A stretch of DNA of 64,000 nucleotides from NCBI GenBank assembly GCA_033439295.1, contig JAVTLE010000008.1:2940341-3004340 (forward strand), written 5' to 3'. A model generated the notes under the pieces. It searched no databases, had not been told where the DNA came from, and was given only the letters and a program-made list of their open reading frames with translations. Position 1 is the first letter of the stretch; the number at the start of each line of letters is the position of its first letter. Positions 34,801 through 45,900 of the stretch are shown piece by piece. The position numbers were made by a program, and so were the translations under genes. This DNA comes from Deuterostichococcus epilithicus. Its lineage: Eukaryota; Chlorophyta; Trebouxiophyceae; Prasiolales; Stichococcaceae.

Positions 34801-37800
34801 CCGAGTGTCCAGAAGACAGCAGACAGTTGCTGCCCTGGTAATCATCAACACAGGGACGCAAGACTTTGACCGAAGGGCAGATCTCCACGTCACATGTGCT
34901 GTTGCTCGACCTAGCACGCCGCACCATGAGTCCGCCAACATGGTAAAGCAGGCGCCCCGGGCGTGCCGGCCCGGCCTTGAGCAGCTCGTGCGCCGCCGCC
35001 AGCAGCTCGATCGCCGCTCGCGCGTGGTCGACGCCGGCCTCCTCTTGCTGCAGAGCCGATCAAACAAACGATGTCAGACGCCCTGGCGGCGGCACGCCGA
35101 CTGGCCTGATGTGCCCGGGCTACAAAACCGCGCGCATGCCAGGGGAAGTGGCGTTGGCCTGACGGCGGATGGTTCTGCAGATGGCAGCGGTGCAAGCCTG
35201 GAGGAGGCTGCCCTGTCGTTGCTGCAGACAGACAGGCACCCAAACGAAACAAGAATGTGCAGTGGGATCTTGATTGGCGGCAATGCCCGCACACGGCAAC
35301 GCAGATGTGCCGGCAGACGTGCATGTTGATGCCAGCTGACGGGCTGCAGGGTGCGGGTATGTGCTGGCAGCTGCAGAATGGCAGGTGTCACAGCAAGGCC
35401 CCCAAGACCCGTTTCGACGAGTACCTCAAGGAAGTCGCCGAACTCGGCGTCGCTCAGCGGCCGTGGCGGCGGCCCCCGCGCCATGTGCGTGCCCACGTGC
35501 CGGCCAGGGCGACGCCCCGGGGGCCACCAGCGGCGGCGACCCGCGGGCCAGCGCGCAGCGGCGGCGGCGTGGCGCCGCTCGATGGCGGCCTCCGCGGCTG
35601 CCAGGAACAGCGCTGCCGGGTTGCCGTCCCGCTGAGGAGGGCGAACATGGAATGTCTGGCACTGCTTTCAGAAGCTCCACACCAGTACTTCAAATCCCAG
35701 GCTGCACGCAAGATGCTGACCATAGGATGCGCTGAAGGATGACCCTGCTGCAACCCCACTGCAACTGCCACGACGGCATGCTGCATGTTCGTGGCGGATG
35801 TCGGTAGCAGTCACGCCGGGCTTCGCTGGCTCATGCATTCCCGTCAGGGTGTGGTAGCGGTGCGGACAGAAACCATTAACCCTAAACCCTACCTGGTCGG
35901 CGGCCAGCGAGGCGGCATCGACGCGCCCCCGCAGCAGCTCCGCCATGGCGGCATACTGCCGCGCCAGCCAGCCGGCGTGCGCTGCCGCCGCGCCGGGCGG
36001 CGCGCCGGACAGCTCGCCCGGCCGCCGGAAGCGCGCCACGTGCGCCCGGAACTGGGCGACGGCATCCGGCAGCCGCCGCTGGTGCAGCAGCAGCGTCACC
36101 ACCTGTTCGGCAGTGGCGAAGGTCTCCCCAAACGCTCCTCCAGCGGCGCATGGCCGGGCCACGGCCGGCAGGTTTGCACAGGTTCGAGGCAGCATCTGCA
36201 CAGTTGGCCCTCGCGGGCATCAAGTCAGGCCGGCCGACGCCGTCTCGTCCTGCCAGAGTGCTGCAGCACAGCACATGGGGTCGGAAGGGCGGCCCACGCA
36301 CAGCACCTCGGCATGCACAGGTGGCGCTTCATAGATCCAGACCTGTCAGGTTTAGCACGGCAGTGCGAGCCACAGAAGAGCGGCTGGGGCGCGCGCCTTC
36401 ACATGGAACAGCTCGGCGCAGGCGGCAACCTCAAAGTGGCGCTGCAGCGGCGCCTCGCCGTCGCCGCCACCAGCCTTGAGCAGCTCGGAGTACGCTGTCG
36501 CATACATGCGCGCGGCGGTGACCCAGTCGGCGCGGAACTCCGCGAGCGCCGCTGCCTGTCGGAGAAGCAGCAAAAGAGTGGCGGCGAGCTCCCGTTTGCC
36601 AGGGGCCCGCTTGCTGGCAGGCTGGAGCGAGTTCCGCGCCCCAGCACTGGAACACACCATTGCTGCGCTGCTGTCGAAAGCCAGCAGCACTTGCGCAGGT
36701 GAACTGCCGACGAGCAGGCTCCCTCTCCCGCCTGCAGCGCACCGTGCAGGGCACGCCAGTGCATGTGAAAGCGCGCCTTGAAGGCGGTGCGGGTGTTGGC
36801 CTCTGGGGGCGCCGCCCGCTGCTCGGCGTGCGCCTGCAGCACACGGCGCGCGTTGTCGGCGTAAAACGCCGCCGCCTGCTCGTACAACGCCGCGCCCAGG
36901 CCGACAAAGGCGCCGGCGCCGTCCGCCAGGCACACCGGCACCAGGCACCTGGGCGGTGCGGCAGGCGAGGAGGGCTTAGCGTGGATCGCGGCGCCTGGAA
37001 GGGGCGCCGGCGGAGGTCGGCAGTGGCCGTGCTCGTTTGGCGGGGCGAGACGATGATGGGGCAACTTGCAGGCATGCATTCCCGAGGACAGCATGGGATG
37101 GCCAGTTTCATGTGCACGGTTGGCGCGCAGGTCGAGGTTGCAGATCGAACACAGGCTCACTTGCGGTCGACGCCAGCCTGACGCGCGAGCATGGCGGTGC
37201 GCTCGTCGGGCAGTTCCTGCCCCAGTGGCGCATCCTGCAAGTGCAGACGCCAACCTAGAGCGCCAGGTTTGTCCGCCAGCTTGCAGGTTTCACTGCTCGC
37301 AGGTTTCACTGCTCGCAAGTCGCTCCCACGTAATGCAGTGCTCTAGACAGCAAGACCTCTGAAGCGAATCGCGGGACAGCACTCGGGCGCCTTAGGCCGG
37401 AAGCGGGTACGCAACATCAGCTGAAAATATGGGCGAACCTAGTCCTGAGCTGAGGCGGAGGCATTGGAGCTGATGTGGTGCGCTGCGGCTGTGCACGTCG
37501 CCGCCGCATGTTCACGTTGGCAACGACGAGACAAATCGCCGCGGAAACGGGCGGCGGCCCGAGAGACGGGAAATGCCTTCGGCAGGAGGGAGCACACATG
37601 GGACCCAGCCTAAGTTGGCAATTCCCGGCAGCTACACGTCAGCGTGCAGGTGAAGAAAGAAGAAACCTGCACGATGGCAACAACGAGGCGGGCTCCACGG
37701 GGCCGGGCGGCAGCGCGCACCGCCTCCAGCGCCGCGCATGCGCGGCTCCAGGCGCTGGGATCCCCCACCACAGCCTCCCTGCAACGTGAAACCGCCTGGT

Positions 37801-38739
37801 GAAGGCTCTTGTCTGGTTCCTGTCAGGCTCACGCCGCCCTGCCTCGCTCACTCACTGGGACTGCAGATGCAGCGCGTGCGATGCACGCCCGGTTGTGATT
37901 GGCTTGGGCTGCCTTCGGCGGCGAATGCTCCTGACGGAGCTAGAGTTCGGGCTGCATCAGGGCGGGCACAACACCTCAGAAATGGTAGCATGCAGCGCCA
38001 CAACCTGTCGTGGTATGCTCAAATTGCCGTGGTATTCTCGACACTATCAGGGCTGACCACGATGCAGCTGCCGATGCAGGGTGGGATGGAGCACTGCCGA
38101 GCCACAGCACAGCGCTTGGCGCAATGCGTGCAACTCACCGGTCCAGGAACACCGCGGCGACGGCCGGACGACGCTGCCTGTGCTTTGCGAACCAGTCCGC
38201 CTGTGCAGCAGCAGCAGCACCACGTCAGCCCCAGGTCAAGCAGGTGCTTTTCCTGACTGGAGGCCTGAGCAGCCCGGGATGCACCCCTGATGCCCACCGG
38301 CAGAGCAGCGCTGGCGCTGGGACTGCGCACCTTGATGATACCGGTGGAAGGACCGGGCGACCCTGTGCCGCTTTTCCGCTCACCTGCACGCGGCAGGGCA
38401 ATCCGTGTCAGTGCGGCGGCTTTCCAATCTGGGGCAACGCTGACTGAATCTGTCCTGCCCTGCCTGCAGGTCTCGGGCCTTCGGCAGGACAGATGACCTG
38501 CAGGACTGTGCGACAAGGGGCGTCCAGCTCGCAGATGTGCGCAGGACGCAGCAAGAGCTGTGCGAGGACCCACCAAACAGGCGAGCGGCGGAGGCGGGCT
38601 CGGCGACGCCGATGGAGTTGATGGGCGGCTTGTGCGCGGAGCGCAGGAACTCGCCAGCGGCGGCATGCAGGTCCGGCCGCCCCAGCAGCGCGACCAGCGC
38701 CAGCGGCGGCGTTACCACCTCCGCGGGGTAGAAGTTCAT
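28131..38739 (-). CDS. TRAPPC11: TRAPPC11 (TRAPP complex tether, foie gras/gryzun protein)
   Basis: Start ATG at 38739, stop at 28133-28131, spanning about 10.6 kb with many exons. Solved N-terminal exons include 38574-38739 (MNFYPAEVVTPPLALVALLG), 38139-38200 (ADWFAKHRQRRPAVAAVFLD) and 37667-37778 (EAVVGDPSAWSRACAALEAV). The foie gras domain follows: AEFRADWVTAARMYATAYSE (36.5 kb), LLLHQRRLPDAVAQFRAHVA (36.1 kb), KLLDSVAALYRLEGWVAPLA (34.4 kb). The beta-sandwich gryzun part lies at 33.7-28.1 kb (e.g. exons near 30.9, 29.7 and 28.95 kb) and ends TIAWQLVPVAAGSLALPSVR then VFVAPPAAA. TRAPPC11 acts in TRAPP tethering at ER-Golgi membranes. Two Ns (30120, 33468) fall in exons. Not every middle exon boundary was fixed. 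Confidence 0.9.
28803..28877. repeat. Pure (CAG)25 / (CTG)25 tract in a TRAPPC11 intron
   Basis: Seventy-five bases of uninterrupted CAG on the plus strand, followed by CCG and three more CAG. In the TRAPPC11 pre-mRNA (minus strand) this is CUG. It begins about 20 bases inside the intron whose GTGACC donor follows the exon ending at 28898 (…SATAGQPFR). Confidence 0.95.
31889..31922. repeat. CT/AG mirror hairpin
   Basis: A run of TC dinucleotides, the spacer CCGCTGC and a run of AG dinucleotides form an almost perfect short hairpin inside a TRAPPC11 intron. Confidence 0.7.
34206..34276. repeat. Short tandem repeat carrying splice-donor-like GTGAGC
   Basis: The word ATGGCTCAGCTCACTCAGT recurs about three times with truncation. 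On the TRAPPC11 (minus) strand each copy contains GTGAGCTGAGCC, and the first abuts the donor of the exon ending …AASRLGRTW. Confidence 0.7.
35877..35892. repeat. Telomere-like motif at a splice donor
   Basis: The plus strand reads TAACCCTAAACCCTAC. On the TRAPPC11 strand this is the first 16 bases of an intron (GTAGGGTTTAGGGTTA) directly after the exon ending SLAADQ. Confidence 0.85.
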
Positions 38740-39903
38740 TGCTGCCTCGTCTGGTTCCTGAGGGAGTTTGTGGGCCGAGCGTCAGGGCACTGCGCTGTGG
38801 GACCTCGCTGAGACTGCGGCGGGTGCTGCCGCCACTGATGCTGTTGCCGCCGCTGCTGTCAGGCGCAGCGTGTCATCAGGTGCCGGTGGACGGCGTCTCC
38901 GCGCTTGCAATGCGGGCCACTCCACGCCTCTCTGTTTCCAAGGCCGCAGGCAGGGGCCAGGCGATGATGGTGACCGCCGCCGCCCAGGCGGGTTGTGGTT
39001 CAGCACGTCAGGACCGGCTGCGGCGGCGCAGCACACCGGCTGTCCAGCAGGCGTGTGAAACCTGTGAGCACGAGAGATCTGTTGCGTGGCACAGCGCGCG
39101 CTGATGGCTGAACTTTGCGTCCTGACGCAGGTGTGCCGCATGACGTGCATGGCTATTATGCCGACGGTGCTGCTCAACGCCTGTATCTGTATCAGGAATG
39201 CATTCTACCGCTTCTCGGTGCGGCAACGCACGCATGGCCAGTCCACAACCATAGCTCGAAGCTGCCCTACCGATATGTGTGCACCCCATGTGTGCAGGTC
39301 AGCCGTCATCGAGGCTCCAGCACTCGAGAACTTTGTCAGGACAGTGTATCTGTTTCATCTACGACACGGTTCAATCACACCTTGCTCTGGCCCACTGCAG
39401 GAGAGTGCCGAGATGAAGTCCCAAGATGCCTAGACGCTCATACAGCCGCGTGCGACAGACAAGTCCATCTCAGATCACAGCCCAACAATGCACGATTCTC
39501 TCGCATGTGGGCGTTCGGCTGCCAGCCTGCCGATCAGCAATTGTTCATCAGCATTCTTGAAACAAGTCTGAAATTGTCAGAAACTGTGTCGGAATTGTGT
39601 CAACAAAAAAATTCGGGTTTATGCTGCGCCCTGATGATCTTTACCTTGCACGATGGTTTCTCTGGCTCATTTGATGCGCACCATGGGGCCTTGAAATGGC
39701 GTGAAGCTGCAGCAGGTGCGGCTCTTGCTTGTGGTTTTGGGCTCCTGGCCGACTTGCGCCCGGGGCCGTGGGAGTGCGCGCACAGTGGGAAGAGCGCTCA
39801 CGCGAGTACATAACGCGAAAAGCTTCCGCGGACGTCAGCTACAGCGGGCCCTGGACGGACCGGTGGCGGGTTTGGAGCCGCAGCGTGAGGCGGGGCGGCC
39901 GAT
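38740..39903. promoter_or_regulatory. Divergent region between TRAPPC11 and bromodomain gene
   Basis: About 1.16 kb between two outward-facing starts. It should contain both promoters and 5' untranslated regions. Some GC-rich open frame exists at 39.7-39.9 kb but was not recognised as coding. Confidence 0.4.
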
Positions 39904-42900
39904 ATGGCGATGTCGCCGGACGTCAAGAGGCGCCTGCTCAAGGTGAGTCCCCGCGACGCGACGCCATCAAGCCAGGTCTCGGTCGGCAACGGCACCGTGA
40001 GCCGCTCCGACAGCGGCCGAAGCCTTCTTGTTCTCCCTGGTAGATTCATGGTCGTGCGCTGGCCTGCCGCTGCGGGTGCAGCCTCTCTGGCAGCAGTGTT
40101 CCCCCCGTGTTGGATGTCTTCGCACCACGGGCTGCTCGCCGCGGCGCCTGCGATCGCAAACCATGAAGGAGCGCTTAGCTTGGGTGCACTAATCGCTCAC
40201 CTGCCGTCAGTTGCCCTCTGGTCCTGCCGGGAAGCGTCAGGCTTGCGTTGCACGTGCACCGTACCTTCGCTCGGACAGCGGCGACGATGTGGAGCACGGC
40301 TGTATAGCATGGGGCAGCAACAGCGCATCGTAATACCGCACAGTGCCATGCCACAAAGCTGGTCTCTGGTGTGCAGGCCCTCTGCCCACCGGCAAAGGCC
40401 TGTGAACTTCACCCTGACTAACATTGGCTGCCACGGACTGCGTGCTCACTACGCATGGCCGAGCCTTCGGTCCGCGCATCCTGCTATGTGGCTGAAATCT
40501 TGCTGAGTGTGCTCTCCCACCTTCTGCGCCCGCTTGCGACCACGAGAGCAGCTCCTTTCTCCCCTGGAAGATGGCAGTACGGCGGCCCAGCGTGAACTTG
40601 CCTGTGGCGTAGTTCCCCTGTACTCGACACTCTGCAACGTGTCCGGCCAGCACGGAGCGAAGGAACGCGCTGTGGCCTCTGGCTGGAAGCCGGCTCCGCG
40701 GGGCAGCAGCATGCGCATCAGCTTCCGTGCGGAGCTCGCAGCGTCCAGTGTCTGGCGGCTGGACATGGCGGCTTTGCAGGTTCAGAGGCCGAAAGGGTAC
40801 ACAATGAGATGAATGTGCTGGTCCACCGACGGCAGGCGGATAGTGGAGGGCGGTGGTCAGTGCCGCGTGAGAGCGGCACCGAAGGCGCGGTTGTGCCGCA
40901 TGATGTGCCGGAACCTGCATCCTGGTTCGTGCACTGAACAGCGTGCTTCGTCTGCCGTGCGACAGGTGCTACAGCGGGCCATGCAGCACGAGGTGGCGAG
41001 CTCGTACTTCAATGAGCCGGTTGACGCTGAGGGCCTGGGCATCCCGGAATACCGTGACGTCATCCAGGTGAGGAGCTGTGCACTGACATCTGCCGTCTGA
41101 CGCCGCTGCCGCAACCTCGAGCGGCGAGCCCGCATGCGCCTGGGGTGGATGTGCCGCCAGCGACTAGGAGGCAGCAATCTGGGCGTGGCGCGGCGAGCAC
41201 TGCCACCAGTGCCACCAGTGCAGCTCCTGCCTGCCAGCTGCTGCCTGGCGCCCGGCCGCGCTGCCACATAGTCCGGTGCACTGTCCGGCGCTGACGCCTG
41301 CCCGCCCGCGTGCCCACCCTGCAGCACCCCATGGATCTGGGCACGGTGATGCTCAAGGCGCAGCAGAACGCGTACGGCGATGCGGGCGCGGCGCTGGATG
41401 ACATCCGCCTGGTGTGGCACAACTGCCGCGCCTTTAACGAGCCTGGCTCCGAGGTGTACAAGTGCTGCGACGAGCTGGCGGGCTACGTGGACCAGCTGTG
41501 GCGCCAGGCCCGCCTCGACCGCGGGCAGGTGGGACCTGGTGGCGGGAGGGGCCCCCGGCGGAAGGGGCCGCAGCCTGCTGCCATGCGATGGTGCATCAGA
41601 GTGGGCGCTTTGGCGCCGGACGCGCGATCAAGCACGTCATGTGGACGTGTAGTTGCGCGTCGCTGTGCACCGGTGGTGACCCTTCAAAGCTGCCAGACAC
41701 CTACCTTAGGGGGCTTGAGTCAGGCAGCGCATGCGACTTTGACGCCCAGTATTAGGTGGTGCATAAGGAGGCTTGCCCAGGCTCCCAGACACCATCTGCA
41801 TGTGCAATCCCGCAGGGCACCAGCCCTGGGGGCATGCCGCCGCACGGGCTGCCGCAGATGGGCGGCATGCCGCCGCAGGCGGGGCTCTTCGGCGGCGGCT
41901 CCGGCGGCATGGATGGCCTCGACGGCCCTGCTTTCGGCGGCGTCCCGCCCGGCGGCGGCTTTGGCGGCGGCTTTGGCGGNNGCGNCNTGCCGCCGGGCTT
42001 CGTGCCCGACAGCGGCACCGGCAGCAGCCCACTCAGCTGGGGTGGCCCACTGGAGTCAGCCTCGCAGGCCGGCGGCCGCGGCCGTGGCAGCGGCGGGAAG
42101 CCGCGGGCGGGCCGTCCCGGCAAGGACGCCGCGCAGGGCGGCAGGGGGGCTGGCAGGGGCGGAAGGGGCAAGGGCAAGGTGCACTTCTAAGGCCTCCAAT
42201 GCACGCCACATGCCGCCCCAGCACGCCGCAATGCCAAATTTCCTCAAGTGCTGCAACCGAACGGTGAAGGCCGAGCCCTGGCGAGCATGTCTTGGCGCAT
42301 GGTTGCGGCCTGCAGCCAAGGACAACCAGGCAACGCTGCAGAACAACGCACTCCCTGCTGTCCAGGCTTCCGAAGAAGGGGTTCCAGCGCACCTTTGCCG
42401 TCACACCGAGCTGCTGATCATGCGCGCAGGCCAAGGCGGTGCTGATGCAGCGATGCCTGGACGTCCTGTCGCATGTCGTGGCGCTGCCGCAGGCCGCGCC
42501 CTTCGCCCAGTCGGTGAGCTGCATTTCCGTTTGCTTGACACCGCATCGAGCACGTCGCCCAGTCAGTCAAGGCAACAGCCGGGGGACCGGCTCGGCACAC
42601 AGGGGCTGTGTCGGGCACGGGCAGGACTGCGTCCGCAGGCTGCGGCACCCTGTTCTGCCAGTCTCCGGCCTGGCTCCGCGTTGCTGACCCTGCATCTCGC
42701 AGGTCAAGCCATCAGCAAAGCATGCCCGGCAATCGCAAATCCTAAACCCTTGCAGCTGGACCCGGCGATCGCTGGGCCCAACCCGCCGGCGGACCTGCGC
42801 GCCATCATGCAGCGGCTGGGCGCCGGCGGTGCTCCGCCGTGGGATGCGGAGCGGTACTCGCACCCTGCGGAGGTCGCGGCGGATGTGGCGGCACTGTGGT

Positions 42901-45900
42901 CGCATTGTCGTGAGGCAGCCGCCCCGGGCCAGCCCATCACGTGAGCGTCTTGGTGCTGCTTCAACAAGACCCGTCACGAGTGTGTCGGCTGCACAGGGCG
43001 GGTGGTAAGGGACGCCGCAACAGGAACATGCGCCACAGCCGCTCGGGCTTGCCTGCACTCGGCTTGCGATGCCCGCGAGACACTGCCGCCTCGGCCGTTC
43101 TGTGCCTGACGGTCTTCCCTTAGAGGTGCCGCACGCTCTGCGCTCGCATGTCACAGACGGCCCACTGCGGACCTGAAGGGATATAGGTTTGGTCAGGATC
43201 GTGTTATGAGCTGCTGTGCGCCCTGGCAGGTTCATGCTGGATGCTGCAGAGAGCGCGTTCAATGCGGCGTGGGCCCGAGCGGGCCTCGGCGACGAGGCTG
43301 GCCCCGCCGCCGCAGCGTCTGCGCTCAAGCGCAAGGTGTGTGCCAGTGCGCCGCCTGCATCCGCCGGTCGCTGTGCTGTGAACTGATACAACACCGCTGC
43401 TGCCTGGGCGGTGACATCAGGACGAAGGGTCCCAGCACTGCGATTGTCTGGTGCAGAGCGTGGAGGAGCCGGCGAAGCGGAGCGGCAGCGGCGGCAGCGG
43501 CGGTCGGGGCGGGTCCGACCGCCGCCCCAAGAAGCAGCGCTCTATGAAGGAGCTGCACTCCGGCAGTGAGCTGCACTCCGGCAGTGCGCCATCCCATCTT
43601 CGCAGCTGCTGCGTCTTTGCGGCTGTCGTTCGATTGCTGCACTCTGGACATGACATGAGCATGTTAGGCTGTGCGCTGATCTAACCTGAGCCTGCTAGGG
43701 AGCACTGCAAGCAATGAGCAGCTTGCTGCTTGCTGCTGCATCTCTCGCCACCAAAAACATCAGCAAAGCGTTGCCGCAGTTGCAGCGGGAGTTGCCCCGA
43801 TAGAACACTTGGAGCCCCCTGTCAAGACGCCCTTGCACCTCGCAGTGCCTGCAACCGCCACCTTCCTCGGCTTCCAGGCTTGAGGGATTTCAGGGCGCAG
43901 TAACTAGAGTCTACAACTGTGCCCAGTTGCGGCCTGCCGCCACCGCAGGCGCCTCGCACGGTGCGGCGTCGCTCAGGGCCGGCGGCGCACCGTCAGCGCC
44001 GCTGTCAGCAGCCGCCGCCGACGAGCTGCGCGCCATGGACAGCGTGGACCTGGGCTCCCTCGCGGAGCTGGACGACTTTGAGCCGGGCCTCGAGCTGGAC
44101 GACCTGCTCGGCGGCGGCGACCCTTCCAGCGGCCCGCCCAACGCGATTGTGAGGATTTCATCCATCTATTGAGCATCCGTCTGTTGAGAGGACTCGCGAT
44201 TGCCGAATCTCCAGTGTGTGCCACTCTCGACTGATTATTGTGTTGGCGGGGGTCAAAAGAGCACTGCTGGTCTGGGAAGGACCTTTCGTGACAGCTGCCC
44301 CCTTGGGGCGACTGCTGCGGCGTGCACCAGAACCTGGAAGCTTCTTGATGGTTGGCTACTGGACCAGCGTTCGACTATAAAGCAGCACCTATCGGGAACA
44401 ACCCGAACCATTTGACTTATTCTCAAAAGGGCTATGAGACAGCTGGACAGGGAGATGTGTCTGTGCAGCCTGATGCAATCGCTGAATGGGTGCCATCCCT
44501 GCAGGCGGCGCAGCAGGCGAGGCTGATGCAGCAGCAGCAACAGCTGAAGCAGCAGCAGCTGCAGCAGCAGCAGCCGCAGCAGCAGCAGCAGCAGCATGCG
44601 ATGGCGCAGCGGCAGGCGCAGCGGCAGCTGATGGCGCAGCAGCAGCAGGCCCAGGCCGTCTACAACCAACGGCTACAGGTGAGTGCCTCAGCGGTTTCGC
44701 AGAGCCAAAGCTATCGTGGTCATTCCCTGGCGCCTTGCGGGCACCTTTTGCCTACAGCCCGGCGTTTGGCGCCTGTATGAACACTGCTCTGGTGGCAGGA
44801 GTATATGTGATTTCGGAAAGACACTGAGCGCCCCAATGTTAGCATCGGTCGAATCTGGAGCTTGCCATTCGGTGCAAGAGCAGACCATGGCGAGTGCAGA
44901 TGCTGCAGCGGGGCGGCCAGGGCCGGTCAAGCGGCAGCCCCACCACGTCGCAGCAGCAGCTGCAGCAGCCGGGTATGGGCACGCCGACGCACTCGCGCGG
45001 CAGCCTCGGCCGGCGCACCGACAGCGGCGAGGTGCGGCCCCTGCCCAATCGCAGTAGCCGTTCAATGAAATCCTGTCGTCTGGCGAGGCCAGGCTGTCAA
45101 GAGGTTTGTGATGTCCACGACCTGTGCGGTTTGGTGATGCCTCTTGCCCTGCGCTGGCCACTCTTCGACGTGCCCGTGCCCTGTGCCGCCGCAGTGGACG
45201 CCTGCTGGCGGCACGCCGCCGGCGCGCTGCGACGTGTGCACGCGTGCCAAGAAGGGGCGCTGCGGCACGTCCACGGCGCCATACAAGTGCCGCCGGCGGC
45301 CCGCTGCAGGGCTGCCAACCAGCCCGTCGGGCCGTGGCGGGGACTCCGACTCGGACGGCGGCGCCTCGCCCGCTCCCGGCGGCAGCGCCGGTCCAGGTGT
45401 GGGCAGGGGTCTTTCTGGCAAGGGCTGCACTTGCCCCCGAGGTGAAAATGCCGTGTGAACACTGCCACATACTTGTGGGGCAGCTGCAGGCCATACTGTT
45501 GGTGCGAATCACGTTCATGTTTTGCACCGCCTGCCAGGATGGTGGCTGCTTCCCTATGCACATGCCAGAGGTGCTCCAGGCAGCTTCAGGCGCCCTCCAA
45601 GCACAGCTCCGACCTGACGGCTGTCAGGTGATTGCGGCCTGCCTTGTCATGAAGCGTGGAAGGCCGCACATGAGCTCACCCTGTCACCGCGCAGGCATGT
45701 CGGACGGGCGCTACCCGGCGCGGCTGGCAGCGCAGATGCAGATGCGGCAGCAGCTGACCAGCCCGCAGCTGGCCGCTGCCAGCGGCAGCCCTGGCGCCCG
45801 CGGCGCGCAGATGCGCGGTCTGCAGCAGCAGATGCAGGCCCTCGCCGCACAGGTGGGCCGCATGTCTCGAAGGCCACGATCTCGGAACTTCGAGTCTGGC

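Noticed and set aside
42179-42190. Stop shortly after the RGG-rich exon as the end of the bromodomain gene
   Set aside because: A GT donor sits just before it (AAG|GTGCAC), and the next exons continue in phase into a second bromodomain-like unit. cDNA should confirm.
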